Positions 22,788-34,289 of a stretch of 64,000 bases of DNA are shown here, one piece after another. Where the stretch lies: positions 12,756,494 to 12,820,493 of the forward strand of contig CM068590.1 of NCBI GenBank assembly GCA_035048485.1, read 5' to 3'. Below the pieces are notes generated by a model that ran no database searches, had not been told where the DNA came from, and worked only from the letters and a program-made list of their open reading frames with translations. This stretch comes from Pteria penguin (Eukaryota > Mollusca > Bivalvia > Pterioida > Pteriidae). Each line of letters starts with the position of its first letter. Positions within the stretch are counted from its first letter, which is position 1. A program made the position numbers and the translations under genes.

Positions 22788-23316
22788 ATGGCCCAACACA
22801 GAGCACCAAAACAATGGTCATTATCTAAGAACGAGACAATAACCACGTTTGAGGCGTGGCGTCAGAATTTACAATATACCCTTTCATTGGACCCCAACTT
22901 CGCCGACTTCCTTGTGGATGGATTTGTTTGGACTAAGAAAGGCAACTAAACAAAGCGCCCTTCAGGCAGATGACATTACCCCGCTGCCCACCGTCGGAGA
23001 AACACACTTGGAACTCACACGTGACGGTACGGTTTTACACATGGAAGCCCTTGTCGTCAATGACCTCGACGTTGATGTTTTGGCAGGTATGCCATTCATA
23101 TCAAGCAACGATATTACAATTCGTCCATATAAGCAGTATATCATACTTGGCGATGGACCTGTTATACACTACGGTTCACCATCGGAAGCGCCCATTTCCG
23201 GTCCATCCGGGTTAGACGCAACCCCATGCATATTTTACTCCGTAATGAAGCCCCGTCAACCGTTATCTGGCCAGGGTCATATCTTGAAGTTAGCATTCCG
23301 AAGGAAATACATCTGA
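22788..23316 (+). pseudogene. Outer element gag start fused by deletion to protease
   Basis: ATG at 22788 opens [22 protein letters not shown]...[15 protein letters not shown], the conserved N-terminus of a gag found in many invertebrate LTR elements. At about 22950 it jumps directly to the protease-linked region: ADDITPLPTVGETHLELTRD and VLAGMPFISSNDITIRPYKQ. Most of gag and the protease active-site loop are therefore deleted. The second half stays open to 23316. Confidence 0.75.
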
Positions 23317-23635
23317 ATGTACTCTTATAATCGAGCCTAGTACTGATCCTAACCAGGCAATGGGGACTGGCGCGGAAAAAAGCCCAACATCATTGAAGCT
23401 GTTGGAGGGAAGGTGCGCATTCCAAATGACACACGAGAGCCACAAGTTGTTCGCAAAAAATAAACGAACATTTGTGCATAAGTTCAGCTGGTTTCCGCTG
23501 AAATTGACGACAGCTCTGCAACTCTATTGACGACAGTCCCTACCCAGTGAGGGACCATAGGCTCTAATAACAAGCCTACATTATCACATAGTTGCCGGTA
23601 AAGCTGGGACCCCGACAACATTCTTCGAAAACAAT

Positions 23636-24700
23636 ATGAAGGATGACTTTAAAAACACACTACATGAATACGATGCAGTGTCTTTCGAACCTGAATTTTC
23701 AGGGGATACAAAGGTGCAGTGGGGTGAATTTAAGTCTCACATTAACATGGGTCCCGTTACTTCAGCCCTCAGCGAAAAGGCATTTTGCCTCAATTATTCA
23801 CGCGGACAAGCTCATTTTAGGACTTACAACAAAAGTGTGACTGAGCTTGAGACACTTGGGTGTTCTTTCGTAAACCAGAGGAGATTCGATATCACGGTGG
23901 GAGTACCTAAATCCATCATTTTTAGTGAAGATGGCAAATGGAGGCCACCAGACTTATTACTGCGTTCGAGGATGTAGGGAGATACAGCAAGCCACAACCT
24001 TCCCTGATGCCTGATGTAAACTCCATACTGCGGGTCCATTGGACGATGGAAATAAATAATTGTCTCCGAACCTCACTAGCGCATTCTATCAAATACACTT
24101 TCAGAGGAATCTATGAAGTTTTGTGGAAATTGTCACGCCCTTCAAAAAGGGGTCAGAGTCTATACCCGCTGTGCCTATGGGCATGTGGGGTCCGAAACTG
24201 CGCTAGAGGAGACTCATGGTGCCGCGTCCTAGGGAGGGACTGTCTCCATGACGGAAATTATTTGCAAAATTAGTGACGATTTATACTGCGGTTGCCGATA
24301 CCTCCGAAGACTTGTTGCAAAATTGGAACGATGTCCTTTCATCCTTGCAGAAAGCTGGGTCTTTGCCTTCTCCCAATTCTCAAAGACCCTTATTTGCCCG
24401 CGCTACAACCACGATTCTAGGTGGATGGACATGGAGCCAGGGTAAATTATCAGCTAGCAGTCACAAAATTGCGTGCGCTTTAGCGTCATGCAAATTACCA
24501 GAAAACACCGTCTTCGGACTACGGATCTTTCTTAGGCGCTTATAAAGTACTGAGTCGTGTCATTCCAAACACCTCCGGATGTTCTGAGCGCCATAGAAGA
24601 TTCTGTCACAGGTCTCACATCAAAGGACAATAATACGTGGACCCGATCATTTACGAGATTTGTTCAGTGAGGCTCAGAACAGGCTGTCCTACCGTACAAC
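23636..24700 (+). pseudogene. Outer element reverse transcriptase
   Basis: Recognisable text in three frames: VSFEPEFSG...[27 protein letters not shown] (RT palm, first part), the palm motif ISDDLYCG at 24269-24291 (second palm motif with DD), TTILGGWTWSQGKLSASSHKIA and LRIFLRRL / YKVLSRVIPN (thumb). Many frame changes. It belongs to the same family as the gag and integrase around it. Confidence 0.75.
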
Positions 24701-25145
24701 AGGACAATCGTACTCCCGTCACCAACAGGGATACCCTATGGATGTTAACGACGGATCTGTGTCAAAACGTGGTGGATTAGGTGCTAACCCTGTATGTTAA
24801 TGCGAGACAGTCGATTGTTTTTAGCCGGATTTTTCTACAGTGCGAAACTTCGGGTTTACAGACACCAAGTGACATGGTTACCCTGCGAGATTGAAGCATT
24901 CTGCATTGTGCTGCGGTGAAGCACTTTAGTCCATATATTATTCAATTCTCACAACCGAAACGTACGTATTGACCGACAGTAAACCGTGTGTTCAAGCAAT
25001 TGACACAAGTTGAGCCGTGGAGATGTTCTCTGCTAGTCCTAGAGTCACTTCTTTCCTGTCGTGGCAAGCAAGATACCAAGTTACCTTAAAGCACCTCGCA
25101 GGATCTGCCAACATTCCGTCGATTCGCGAGCAGAAATGCACCGGA
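24701..25145 (+). pseudogene. Outer element RNase H
   Basis: [17 protein letters not shown] corresponds to the first strand; FSPYIIQFSQPK, LTDSKPCVQAID and ASPRVTSFLSWQARYQVTLKHLAGSANIPS give the later strands and the linker to integrase. Stops interrupt it. Confidence 0.75.
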
Positions 25146-25214
25146 ATGCAATGAGCCGAACTGTCAAAATCTGCAGCTTTATATTTACGGACAGAAGACT
25201 CCGGTAGTCCGATC

Positions 25215-26815
25215 GTGTTGCGTACATGGACATACTCAATGATAAACATTCGCTTCCGTTTACCACACGTTCGGCCTGGTTATCGCCCGCCCCCATCCAA
25301 AGCAGACTGTCAGAACCTCCGCCGCACCCATGCTCATTTAAAGCAGGGCACTCGCCGTCAAGAAAGTCGACAACATCAAAGATGTAAAGCGTATTTATCC
25401 ACCGCAATCATAGCGAGAGAGACGGCCCTGTTTCCTGTAGTCGTACGACGCGATTGAACATCTTAAATCATCCACCGAACTTATAGTTGTACCGCGTGAT
25501 GTCCTTAGTGGTCTCCTCACGCGCTTACACATTAAGTTGGACCATCCTACTAAGCATCAGATGCAGTTAGTAATGAAGCGCAAACTTTTATGCCATTGTT
25601 GGACATGGTTAGCAGCTATTGAAACCCTTCGTGAGTGATGCTTGTATACATGGTGTGTGCGTCGCTCAAGAAATTTCCCGATCGTCTCATAGAACAGTCG
25701 AGCGAGTTGTATCTTTGCGAAGCCGTAGGTGTGTCATTCGCCGCAGATGTACTGAAGCGCGTACACGTCAAATGATCATTGTTTTGCGAGAAGCCGCGAC
25801 CTCGTTTACACAGTTGCCCGCCCCATCATTAGTGAGAGAGTAAGAGATACTTCGCAACGCTCTTTTGTGCTTAGCTATGGAGTTACATCCGATTGGAGGG
25901 ACCACCCGCCATTATCAGGGTCGATCTGGCACCAGGCTTTCTTTATCGCGTTACGCGGAAGACGGTATGTTATGGAAATTTGGATAACTCATTGAAATAG
26001 GCCGTTCCAAGAATCCAAATAAAGATCCCGTCGGGGAGAAGGCCCTGTACGAACTTGTGTCAGGGATACTTCGCAAGGGCCCGTGTGGAGGACCAATAAC
26101 CGAACTTGGTCTTGTTTATGCCGTTGCGCGACTTAATTCAAGAATCCGAAGCACTGGCTTATCTGCACGCGAGCCTTTGGACTCAAAGAAACCAGTTTAA
26201 TCATGATCAGTTACGATTACCGACCACACTGTTATACTCGCCACACATACTTCACGTGAACGAACTCACGATACCAGTGCGCGTTCCAAGTCAAGAAACA
26301 ATACTTATCGCCGATGTCAAAACATAAATGTTGGCGACCTTGTTTACCTTATTTGCGACCGCGACAAAACAAAGGCACGTAACCGTTCATTGTGGACAAG
26401 CATAAATGGAGAGTGGTGTTACATTAAGAAGTTCACGGGAAGTCAGTTACGCACGTCTTACAAGGTGAAGCTATCGGAATGTTACCGTGTGCCATTTGAT
26501 GTGTCGCCAAGGTTGTCAACTGACACTGCGAATGACGACCATGATGACGTCGAAGAGTTACGCGAAGCGAATGTACACACACCCGTTGTGGCCGATCCTA
26601 CCGCCATCCCCGCGCCGCATATACTCACCGAACCCGCAGATGACGCCGAAGTGTGTGCCAAATTCGACGAGACACAACAAGATACCACAAGGACTTTCGA
26701 ACTTGATTCTGACTCAGATACCGAAACGTTGTCCCATCAAGATGAGACTAACCAGACAAGACCCCAGAGAGAAAGGCGTCTGCCTCGACACCTTAAGGAC
26801 TATGAACTTTATTGA
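25215..26815 (+). pseudogene. Outer element integrase
   Basis: The zinc-binding-domain lead DLRRTHAHLKQGTR and DVLSGL then [19 protein letters not shown] (HHCC-type start) is followed by a broken catalytic core (ADVLKRVHVK-like text near 25745-25800) and the C-terminal part RNQFNHDQL. The last piece, 26390-26815, is well conserved: WTSINGEWCYIKKFTGSQLRTSYKVKLSECY (a chromatin/DNA-binding tail with SH3-like spacing), then an acidic Asp/Glu/Thr-rich end. Integration of the cDNA would have been its role; the catalytic region is beyond repair. Confidence 0.75.
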
Positions 26816-26874
26816 CACTATGAAGTGTTCAGTAGTTTAGATTGTGTTCATTCATACATACATTATATAGTTAG

Positions 26875-27062
26875 TGTTATATTATTAGTTAAATCATTAG
26901 AGTTATCTCTCTTTGGCTAGAATAAAATGTATTGTATCACGTGATGTTTTGCACACGGAGTAGAAAATCAATAAATGGTGGATCACACACGTCGTTGTTG
27001 TGTCGTGCTTTCCAGCCTGAAATCAGTAATCCATTCTCCTGATAGTTATCAGAACTATTACA
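26875..27062 (+). repeat. 5' LTR of inner Gypsy element
   Basis: 188 bp, TG...CA ends, one substitution (ttccagcc versus ttcccgcc) from the 3' LTR. Contains aataaa-type signals. Confidence 0.92.
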
Positions 27063-27093
27063 TGGTGTCAGAGTCATCTAAAGAACCCAGAAC

Positions 27094-27945
27094 ATGGATC
27101 TGACAGGTTTACCAATTCCAACTATGGACCTGGAAACTCAACAAATCTCCCAGAAGTGTTGGTGGAAAAAATTCCAACGACCACGTGACTATCATCTTCG
27201 AAGGGCCGTTGTTGGACAAAGATGAAGGAGATCAAAGTCAATGTACCCTTGTTGCTATGGATCGGCGACAGAGGCCGCGATATCTTCGGCACTTGGACCC
27301 GACATCACAGGGGACGACAAGAAGAAGTTGAAGTTGAAAGCCACACCCCTAACGATTTGGCCCGATTCAAACGGTATGTTCAACCGAAAGTTGAATCCAA
27401 TTTTCGCTAGATTTAAGATGCACAAGGAAAATGCAGGGCACCAACTCTATAGAACAGTTTGTCACTAAAACTGAAGTCCCTCGTGAAGGACTGTGCCTAT
27501 TGCGTCACCCAGACGAAATGGTACGAGACCAGATTGTTTTCGGAATCTCGTGACAGCTGTGTCCGTGAGAAGCTGATCAAATGAAGGAGAAGCGCTCACC
27601 CTCGACAAGGGCTATTTTTTCCAAACAGCCCAGACATTTCGAATATACACAAAGAACAGTTGAAAAAACCATGAATACGCAAGAAGTTCACGCAGTACAC
27701 ACCCGTAAATCCGAGGAAATCCGGCGGCAGTGCACAGAATCGACAGAATTCCGCGCAGAGACCGGAAACCTGTGGTCACCAGAACAGTCGCTTTAACAAT
27801 TACAAGCCACGTCTGATGTGTGCGGACCAGCTCAAAGGAAAAACCCAATATCGCGCAACGATGAATGCGGAAAAGTGTGGCAATCCGGAAGCACCAGCAA
27901 GGACAAAAATGCCCAGCCTCAGGGAAGCAGTGCTCCACAATTGTC
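27094..27945 (+). pseudogene. Inner Gypsy gag
   Basis: ATG at 27094 begins MDLTGLPIPTMDLE. Pieces in three frames follow: LLLWIGDRGRDIFGTW, ITGDDKKKLK, FKRYVQPK / NPIFARFKMHKE and EKLI..GEALTLDKA..ISQTFEYTQRTVE. This is the capsid pattern of K02A2.6-like Gypsy elements. No zinc knuckle is recognisable. At least four frame changes. Confidence 0.75.
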
Positions 27946-28369
27946 CTTCGCTTTAATTCATTTTGCTAGGAAAAATGTTATTCAAATATGTTCATGAATT
28001 GAGCTCGTCAGATGATGGCAGGTAATGAATATGCAAACCTTGTCAATGAATGATGTATATGTAGGTAACGAAGTTACAAATTCTTGCAATGGTGTTTACT
28101 CAGATTTCAGATGAATTTTTCATTAGGATTGTATTGGTAACAATGACAGTTTTGTAGATCAAGCTTTTTTTTTTTTGTCATATGACTGTAGGTGAAAAAC
28201 CTGTTAAAATTTAAGATAGATATGGCTCCCAGGTAAATGTTTTACATAAGAGAATATACGATGGTATGGCGACGTCTGTCCCCCTCGTCCAAGCGACGCA
28301 AGATTGTCTGCTTTTATGGAGATCAGAGGTTAAATCACCCTAGGTTGTTGTGAAGATTAGGAATGTGTT

Positions 28370-29500
28370 TACAAGGGCAAAAGGTCCAAGGTCACTTTCA
28401 TGGTCATAGACACTAAATCTACCCCAATACTAGGCTTGCGAGAAAGCATGAAGTTTGACCTAATTAAACTTGTGTACACATGTGACATATCAGCCAGTGA
28501 GAATACTCCATATGACAAAGGAGCAGGTGTTGTCTGAGCTTTTCCCGAGACTTTTGAGGGAATTGGATTATTCCCAGGGGAATCAAGTATTTGTATTGAT
28601 CCCAGTGTACTACCGTCATTCATCCTCCCGTAGGATCCGGTAGCACTGCAAACCAAACTTGCAGACGAGCTGAACCAGATGGAAGCTCAATGTATTATAG
28701 CTAAGGTAACAAAATCCAACAAGCTGGGGTAAATTCCCTTGTAGTAGTTGAAAAACAGGCTCAGATAAACTTAGAGTGTGTTTTAGGACGCCAAGGATCT
28801 AAATAGGGCCATTTTAAGACCCCATCACCCAATGAAAAACCCTAGAGGATGTACTACCCGTCCTTAGTGGCTCTAGATTTCTTCACAATAGCTAGATGTG
28901 AGAACTGGTTACGGAATGTCAAATTGACTGAGGAGTCTTCATTCATCTCACCACTTTCAATACCACGTCGGCAGGTATAGGTTCCTAAGACTCCCATTTG
29001 GCCTGAATTGTGCCAGGACCTGTTTCAGAGAAACATAGATGAAGCTTTCAGTAACCTTCCAGGAGTCATCGCGCTGGTGGATGACATCCTTGTACACGGC
29101 AAACTGCAAGTGAACACATACCAAGCACTTCGCAGGGCTCTAAACAGAGCCAGGGCAAAAGGTCTCAAAATGAACCGAGACAAACTCCAAGTTGGCCTAA
29201 CCCGAGTTAAATACTATTGGTCATATTATAACTTCAGAGGGTATTCAGCCTGACCCTGACAAGGTCGCGGCCATAAATGAAATGGCTCCCCCGCCAACAA
29301 GGCTGAACTTGTTGAAAACTTTCTTAGGCATGGTAAACTTACCTATCCAAGTTTGCTCTCAAACTGTCTTGAAGTCACACGTCCGTTACGCCAGTTATTG
29401 GCTTAAAGATGCCATATTCACGTGGGACAAAGCCCCAATCCGATGCGATTCAACAAGGTCAAGGGGGGGTCATACTTACTTCTAGCCCAGGTCCGTACTC
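28370..29500 (+). pseudogene. Inner Gypsy protease end and reverse transcriptase
   Basis: Text such as DPVALQTKLADELNQMEAQCIIAKV, KDLNRAI, YRFLRLPFGLNCA, VIALVDDILVHGK (palm motif with DD at about 29070) and TSEGIQPDPDKVAAINEM...FLGMVN (thumb) identifies the Ty3/Gypsy RT. The frame is open from 29008 to 29253 only. Many substitutions to stop codons elsewhere. Confidence 0.8.
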
Positions 29501-29529
29501 TCCTACTTTAACCCCCAGAAGGAGACCAC

Positions 29530-31080
29530 TATACAAAGTAGGACGCATCCAAGTACGGCCTTGGAGCCACCATCATGCAAGATGGTAAACCCGTAGCATA
29601 TGCATCCAAATCCTTGGACCAAATGAGATAGAATACGCTCAGATAGAAAAAGAGCTCTTTGCTATTCTATTCGGAAGTAGAAGATTTCCACAATCAATAT
29701 CTGTACGGCAGGAAAGTTTGGTTCAATCTGACCATAAGCCGGTTGGCCCCATTCTTCAAAAAACCCCTACAACGCAGCTCCCCCTCGTCTTCAGAGAATG
29801 CTCTTACAGTTACAGAAGCTATGACCTTGAAGTGACTTATGTACAGGCAAGCTAATACCAGTTGCCGACACTCTGTCCAGAAAGTCTCTACCCAAACCTA
29901 CCCAAATATTCACAGGTCTTGACGCTCATGTCCATAACATAGTCACACAAACTCCAGTGAGCAGTCGCAAAATAGAGGAAAATTCGTTTAATAAAGCGAC
30001 CGAAACCGATTCTACACTTCAAGTTCTTGCTAAGGTCATAACCTATGGATGGGCTGAAGTAAGAAACCAGTGCCCCACACCCGTCCTTCGAGTACTGGAA
30101 CCACCGTGAGGGAACTTACATTATATCAAGGTCTCATCTCAAGAACCACAAGATTCTCATACCCGCTCCTTGCGTGAGAATATACTCGAAAACTTGCACG
30201 TTGGTCCACAATGGGTATTGAGAAATCGCTCAAAAGAGCTAGGATCTTGCATTTTTTGGCCAGGTCTGACTTTCTGCGGGCGGGGCGCATGGAAAAAGAC
30301 CCTACGACGACCTGCACTATAACCGACCGTTTAGACCCATACACTTGATACCACGAGGAACTGTACTTCATGACGATAACGTAAGACCTCATCTAAAAAA
30401 TTGTCCTCACTGCATGATGCACAGGAATTCAAAACCAAAGAACTCTTAGTTCACACCCCCAATCATGAGGAACTACCATGGCAAATTTGTAGCTTCTGAC
30501 CTTTTCCAATGGGTATAATAAGGATTTCATGCTTGTAGTAGGAGCTACTATAGTAGGTTTGTTGAAGTAGTCCAGTTGAAAAACACCAACAGTAAATCAG
30601 CCATACAACACTTGAAGTACATTTTTGCCAGATATGGCATTCGGAGAAATTTGTTTCCGATAATGGCCCACAGTACAGTTCAACACGAGTTTGCTGAGTT
30701 GCTTCAACATATGACTTCATTCATTCAACCTCTAGCCCCAAATATGCACAATCTAATGGGTTCGCGGAGCGCACTGTGCAAACGGTCAAGCATATTTTCG
30801 AGAAAGCCAAAAATCGAGTCACAATAGACCATCTTCTCTTGGTCTGCTAGAGTTACAGGAACACCCCTTTACAAAATTCAGGTTATTTCCCCTTCTGAGT
30901 TACTCCAGGGTAGGGTACTTAGATCAGTGCTACCCACTGTGAAAAGTCAGCTCAAACCAAAGCTTACATTGACCCTAGTACTATACGTAGTTCAATGAAA
31001 CTTGGTCAAGACTCCCAAGCTAAATATTACAATGTCTCATCCAAACCCTTACTTCACACTTAAGATTGGAGAAAATGTTA
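29530..31080 (+). pseudogene. Inner Gypsy RNase H and integrase
   Basis: RNase H: DASKYGLGATIMQDGKPVAYASKSL near 29550-29625. Integrase: GH-type zinc lead in broken form near 30150-30420, then core text VEVVQLKNTNSKSAIQHLKYIFARYGI and [20 protein letters not shown] in changing frames (the usual DNGP loop is shifted), then SPSELLQGRVLRS. After 31030, GENVRFHRM..WKPGVIVGK is the C-terminal barrel. Inactive. Confidence 0.75.
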
Positions 31081-31902
31081 GGTTTCACAGAATGACAAGC
31101 ATATGGAAACCAGGTGTAATCGTAGGAAAAGATTGATGACACTTCTATACTCTGCAATCACAGTATGGTTGGTACCTTCAGACGAAACCGTCGTCACATT
31201 ATCAAAACTTCTGAGAATTTTGACATGTCTCCCACCCCCTCTTACAAAATTATTTGCTGAAAACCCTCTCCAGTCATACTGTCCATTGGAAAATATCCCC
31301 AAAGATGGAAGGCACACCAAAAGTCAACCTCAGGTCAAAGTTACTCCCACAGTACACCTCAAGGTCCACCCACGAAGGTCAACCAGGTGTTACAGGGACA
31401 GTAACAAATCTTCAGTACCCACAACCACGAATACCCAACCATATATAACCCGTAGTGGTCAGAGTGTGGAAACCAAAGGTTATTACTTCTTTGTAACATT
31501 GTATCATATTTTGCAAAATGATCAATATTTTCATATAGCAAGTTACTCAAAAATGTTTCTGAAATTTCATATCTGTCTTGTACAATTTAATTCACTGAGT
31601 GAAAAGACATTACAAATGATTGTCTGATGACTTTTAATTGAATGCAATTGATTTTCACATGTGTATGTTTTCAAAGAATTTCTGATTTGTTTGAATTTCA
31701 AATATCACTTATTACATGTAGTTGAAATGTGATTCTGTCATTACATGATATTCAAACCTGTATGTTATATATTGGCGCTTAATATTATGTGTATTACATG
31801 TCTCCAAATTATGTTAAATGATATCTAGAATATGATATAGGATTACTAAAAATGGACAATATGGACTTTGAATCATGAAATTTTCATTGTAAAGAAAGGA
31901 GA
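31081..31902 (+). other. Inner Gypsy C-terminal tail and 3' untranslated region
   Basis: A frame from 31103 to 31627 is open but low in motif content, probably the shifted continuation of the integrase tail (Thr/Pro/Arg-rich). 31630-31900 is AT-rich and ends in the polypurine tract. Confidence 0.5.
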
Positions 31903-32090
31903 TGTTATATTATTAGTTAAATCATTAGAGTTATCTCTCTTTGGCTAGAATAAAATGTATTGTATCACGTGATGTTTTGCACACGGAGTAGAAAATCAAT
32001 AAATGGTGGATCACACACGTCGTTGTTGTGTCGTGCTTTCCCGCCTGAAATCAGTAATCCATTCTCCTGATAGTTATCAGAACTATTACA
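31903..32090 (+). repeat. 3' LTR of inner Gypsy element
   Basis: 188 bp partner of the LTR at 26875, directly followed by the GTTAG duplication at 32091. Confidence 0.92.
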
Positions 32091-32192
32091 GTTAGTATCT
32101 TTAGTGACATATTTCATACAAGTAGTATGTGTTAGTGACATTTACTAAAAATTCATAAAGCTTTTCATTTTCAAAAAATTAATAAGAAATCA

Positions 32193-32353
32193 CGCCACTG
32201 TGTTATTGGGATTATTTGAGTTATCGCTCTTTCTCTATACGAACTCTTATGTTTGGAGGTAACATTAGTTTTCGTTCAGCCATTTGCATTGTGTCAAGTT
32301 TGATATGAATCAAAGTTTCATCTGTTTATAGACATCTCCATTCATTACTGGCG
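32193..32353 (+). repeat. 3' LTR of outer element
   Basis: 161 bp partner of the LTR at 22441. The 102 bp between GTTAG (32091) and this LTR are the end of the outer element's 3' untranslated region. Confidence 0.85.
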
Positions 32354-32405
32354 AGAGATGCTCGTGGCCGAATGATTGAAATTCACATAAGATATAAATA
32401 TTTGA

Positions 32406-32484
32406 TTGATTGATTGATTGACTGGTGTTTTATGTCGCTTTCACAATTTTTTTTAGTTATATCGCGATTTGGAAGCAGAAGGTT
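32406..32484 (-). repeat. 5'-truncated SINE-A with 12-bp target duplication
   Basis: 79-bp tail and body of SINE-A (ggtgttttatgtcgctttcac, agttatatcgcgatttggaagcag, inverted) flanked by ATAAATATTTGA at 32394-32405 and 32485-32496. It inserted in the split copy of the 21-kb repeat. Confidence 0.85.
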
Positions 32485-32639
32485 ATAAATATTTGAAGAG
32501 CAGTGTAGAAACAAAAATGACCGAAATATGAACCAAAGAATCAATCTATGAAAGCTAAGTTGAAAAGACTCATTTATACTTAACTTGCATTTTCGCATGT
32601 GCTTCTCACGGTGGGACTAAAGGCCGAACCTAACGAACC

Positions 32640-32935
32640 TGTCGAACCTAAGCTTTATTTAAGCTATTTCTGGATATATTTAATTGATTTTTATGTTTAA
32701 TCATGTATTGAGGTCCTGTCTAATCTTTTCTACACCATAAAATTAAAAATATATCATATTTATCGATATATAGCTTTAAACGTGTCGAACCTAAGCTGTA
32801 TTTCAGCTATTTTTCAATATACCTTATTGATTTTAATGTTTATTTATGTAATGAGATCAAATCTAATCATTTCTACACCTGAGAATAAAAAATATACAAT
32901 TATTTATGAAATATACCTTCATCACTTGTCGAACG
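32640..32935. repeat. Tandem duplication, about 145 bp, 2 copies
   Basis: Copies start gtcgaacctaagct(t/g)tattt at 32640 and 32785 and share ttgatttt(t)atgttta and ctaatc(t/a)tttctacacc. A third start, gtcgaacgtagg, follows at about 32927. Confidence 0.75.
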
Positions 32936-33664
32936 TAGGAGAATGCGGTGGGTCTAGGTCGACGCCATCTTGGATTTACTAAGAGCTGGCGTGGTGTTGA
33001 CAATCACCAGATATTTATTTCAAACTTTTATATATGAATACAAATCTTAAATATCAATTAGAATTATTTGAAAGGTAAAAGCAGGAATCAAGCTTGGAAT
33101 ATTCGTCGGATAAGATAGTAAATAAATTCGAGATAGACCGTTTTGTAAATTTAAAAAATGTACATGCGGCGGCGCGAGATTTGAGATTTTTGTATATATA
33201 TATGTCTTTGGCCTTACTTCTAAAAAAAATGGCATACGACGTAAAATATTCCATTGGTACTGTTATATGCTCGGGAAATTCTTTATTCTGAAGTTCGACA
33301 TGGGGTGCACGAGTACTGATATTTTACAATGAAATATGTAGGTTATTCTTTCATAATCAGTTTTTGTTGGTACCAAAATGAATAATTTGTATATCAATTT
33401 AATCAGCACTTTATTTCATTTGAATGTAAATAATGTATCTAGCTATACAGCTTTCTTTTTAATCTCTAATTTTTATTAATTTCTAAGAGAATTAGGAAAT
33501 AGATATGATAAGCTAAATATATTTTGTATAGGTGCCATCTGAGAATATCTCATGATATTTTGAAGGATATAGCTGTCGATGGTATTGAGCGTTACAGCTC
33601 TGACTACTCTTCTTAAAATTGAGATGGCCCTTAAAAGGGCCGTTTATTTTGATGTCACATTTAT
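32936..33664. other. No recognisable gene
   Basis: AT-rich; small overlapping frames on both strands near 33050-33290 without motifs. Confidence 0.4.
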
Positions 33665-34207
33665 TCAAAGATATTCTACTTTGAAAAATGATGGACGGAT
33701 GAAACCGTGCTTATTTCCTACGGCAACGATGGTGTTGTTTCTTGTCCAGAAGAGGGTCCCCGGGTTGCATCGGAGGTATTTCCGTACATCTAAGTGTATA
33801 GCAACACTGGAATGCCTTCTGATGTCATCTGGGTGCGCGGCAAAATGTATATAGTGCCTTTTCATTCTATGTAGGCCGCATTCCATTATGTCTGGGACGC
33901 ATTCCTTTCTGGTGCCGTGGGCGCAATAATGAGTCTCTTTCGGATTAGTTATTGGCGTTAGCAAGGTGTCATGGCATACCTTAATGGAGTGGCTGCTTGT
34001 AGCTCTGACCGCAAGGCCATCTGGTGACAATTCTATTCTGCTTTTCCTCATGGATTCTGCCAGACGCCTGATGTAAGATTCGTCAAAATGGCTGAAGCAT
34101 TGTATTTCTCTGAGGTTATTTACTTTGACCCAGCCGTGATGGTCAAATGGCAGAAAGTCGTCGTGCCCAAGAGCTTTTACCAGTCTGTGGGAGTCTGCGG
34201 AAGTCAT
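33665..34207 (-). CDS. KptA/Tpt1-family RNA 2'-phosphotransferase, intact ORF
   Basis: KptA/Tpt1 (TRPT1 in animals) transfers the splice-junction 2'-phosphate of RNA to NAD+. The 180-codon frame starts at ATG 34207 (MTSADSHRLVKALGHDD); an upstream extension to 34288 is open but carries no homology, and a tttgtttgcatacag acceptor-like site lies within it. Seen: GWVKVNNL (25-32), VRATSSHSIKV (67-77, the RxxxxHS NAD/phosphate site), HGTR (97-100), GLHRMKRHYIHFA (111-123) and a C-terminal AVGNKHGFIRPSFF (162-175). The N-terminal LRH dipeptide of active enzymes reads LGH (13-15), so one conserved Arg is replaced. Length fits a single KptA domain. It has no introns and no stops in a transposon-rich setting; it may be a host retrocopy, an exon of a larger gene or element cargo. 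Confidence 0.85.
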   Translation of the reverse strand: MTSADSHRLVKALGHDDFLPFDHHGWVKVNNLREIQCFSHFDESYIRRLAESMRKSRIELSPDGLAVRATSSHSIKVCHDTLLTPITNPKETHYCAHGTRKECVPDIMECGLHRMKRHYIHFAAHPDDIRRHSSVAIHLDVRKYLRCNPGTLFWTRNNTIVAVGNKHGFIRPSFFKVEYL

Positions 34208-34289
34208 CTCTGTATTCTGTATGCAAACAAAATGTTGTATGGTTTTCGAAATAAAAAAACCCATAGTTTGTACCCACCATGAATACAAG

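Larger units (their letters stand above)
26875..32090 (+). mobile_element. Inner Gypsy retrotransposon with GTTAG target duplication
   Basis: LTRs of 188 bp at 26875-27062 and 31903-32090, starting tgttatatta and ending aactattaca, differ at one base only. GTTAG precedes the 5' LTR (26870-26874) and follows the 3' LTR (32091-32095). tggtgtcagagtc after the 5' LTR is a likely primer-binding site and aaagaaaggaga before the 3' LTR a polypurine tract. It inserted into the 3' untranslated part of the outer element. Coding regions are in order but full of stops and shifts. Confidence 0.92.
22441..32353 (+). mobile_element. Outer LTR retrotransposon (Gypsy-type), interrupted
   Basis: 161-bp LTRs at 22441-22601 and 32193-32353 start cgccactgtgttattgg and end ttcattactggcg; three substitutions and no indels separate them. 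A tggtggcagccgg stretch right after the 5' LTR is a likely primer-binding site. Between the LTRs are gag, protease, RT, RNase H and integrase remnants (22788-26815), then the inner element at 26875-32090. Without the insert and one duplicate target copy it is about 4.7 kb. Flanks 22440 and 32354 are two halves of a copy of the 21-kb repeat, proving insertion there; at most 3 bp (AGA) are duplicated. Confidence 0.85.
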
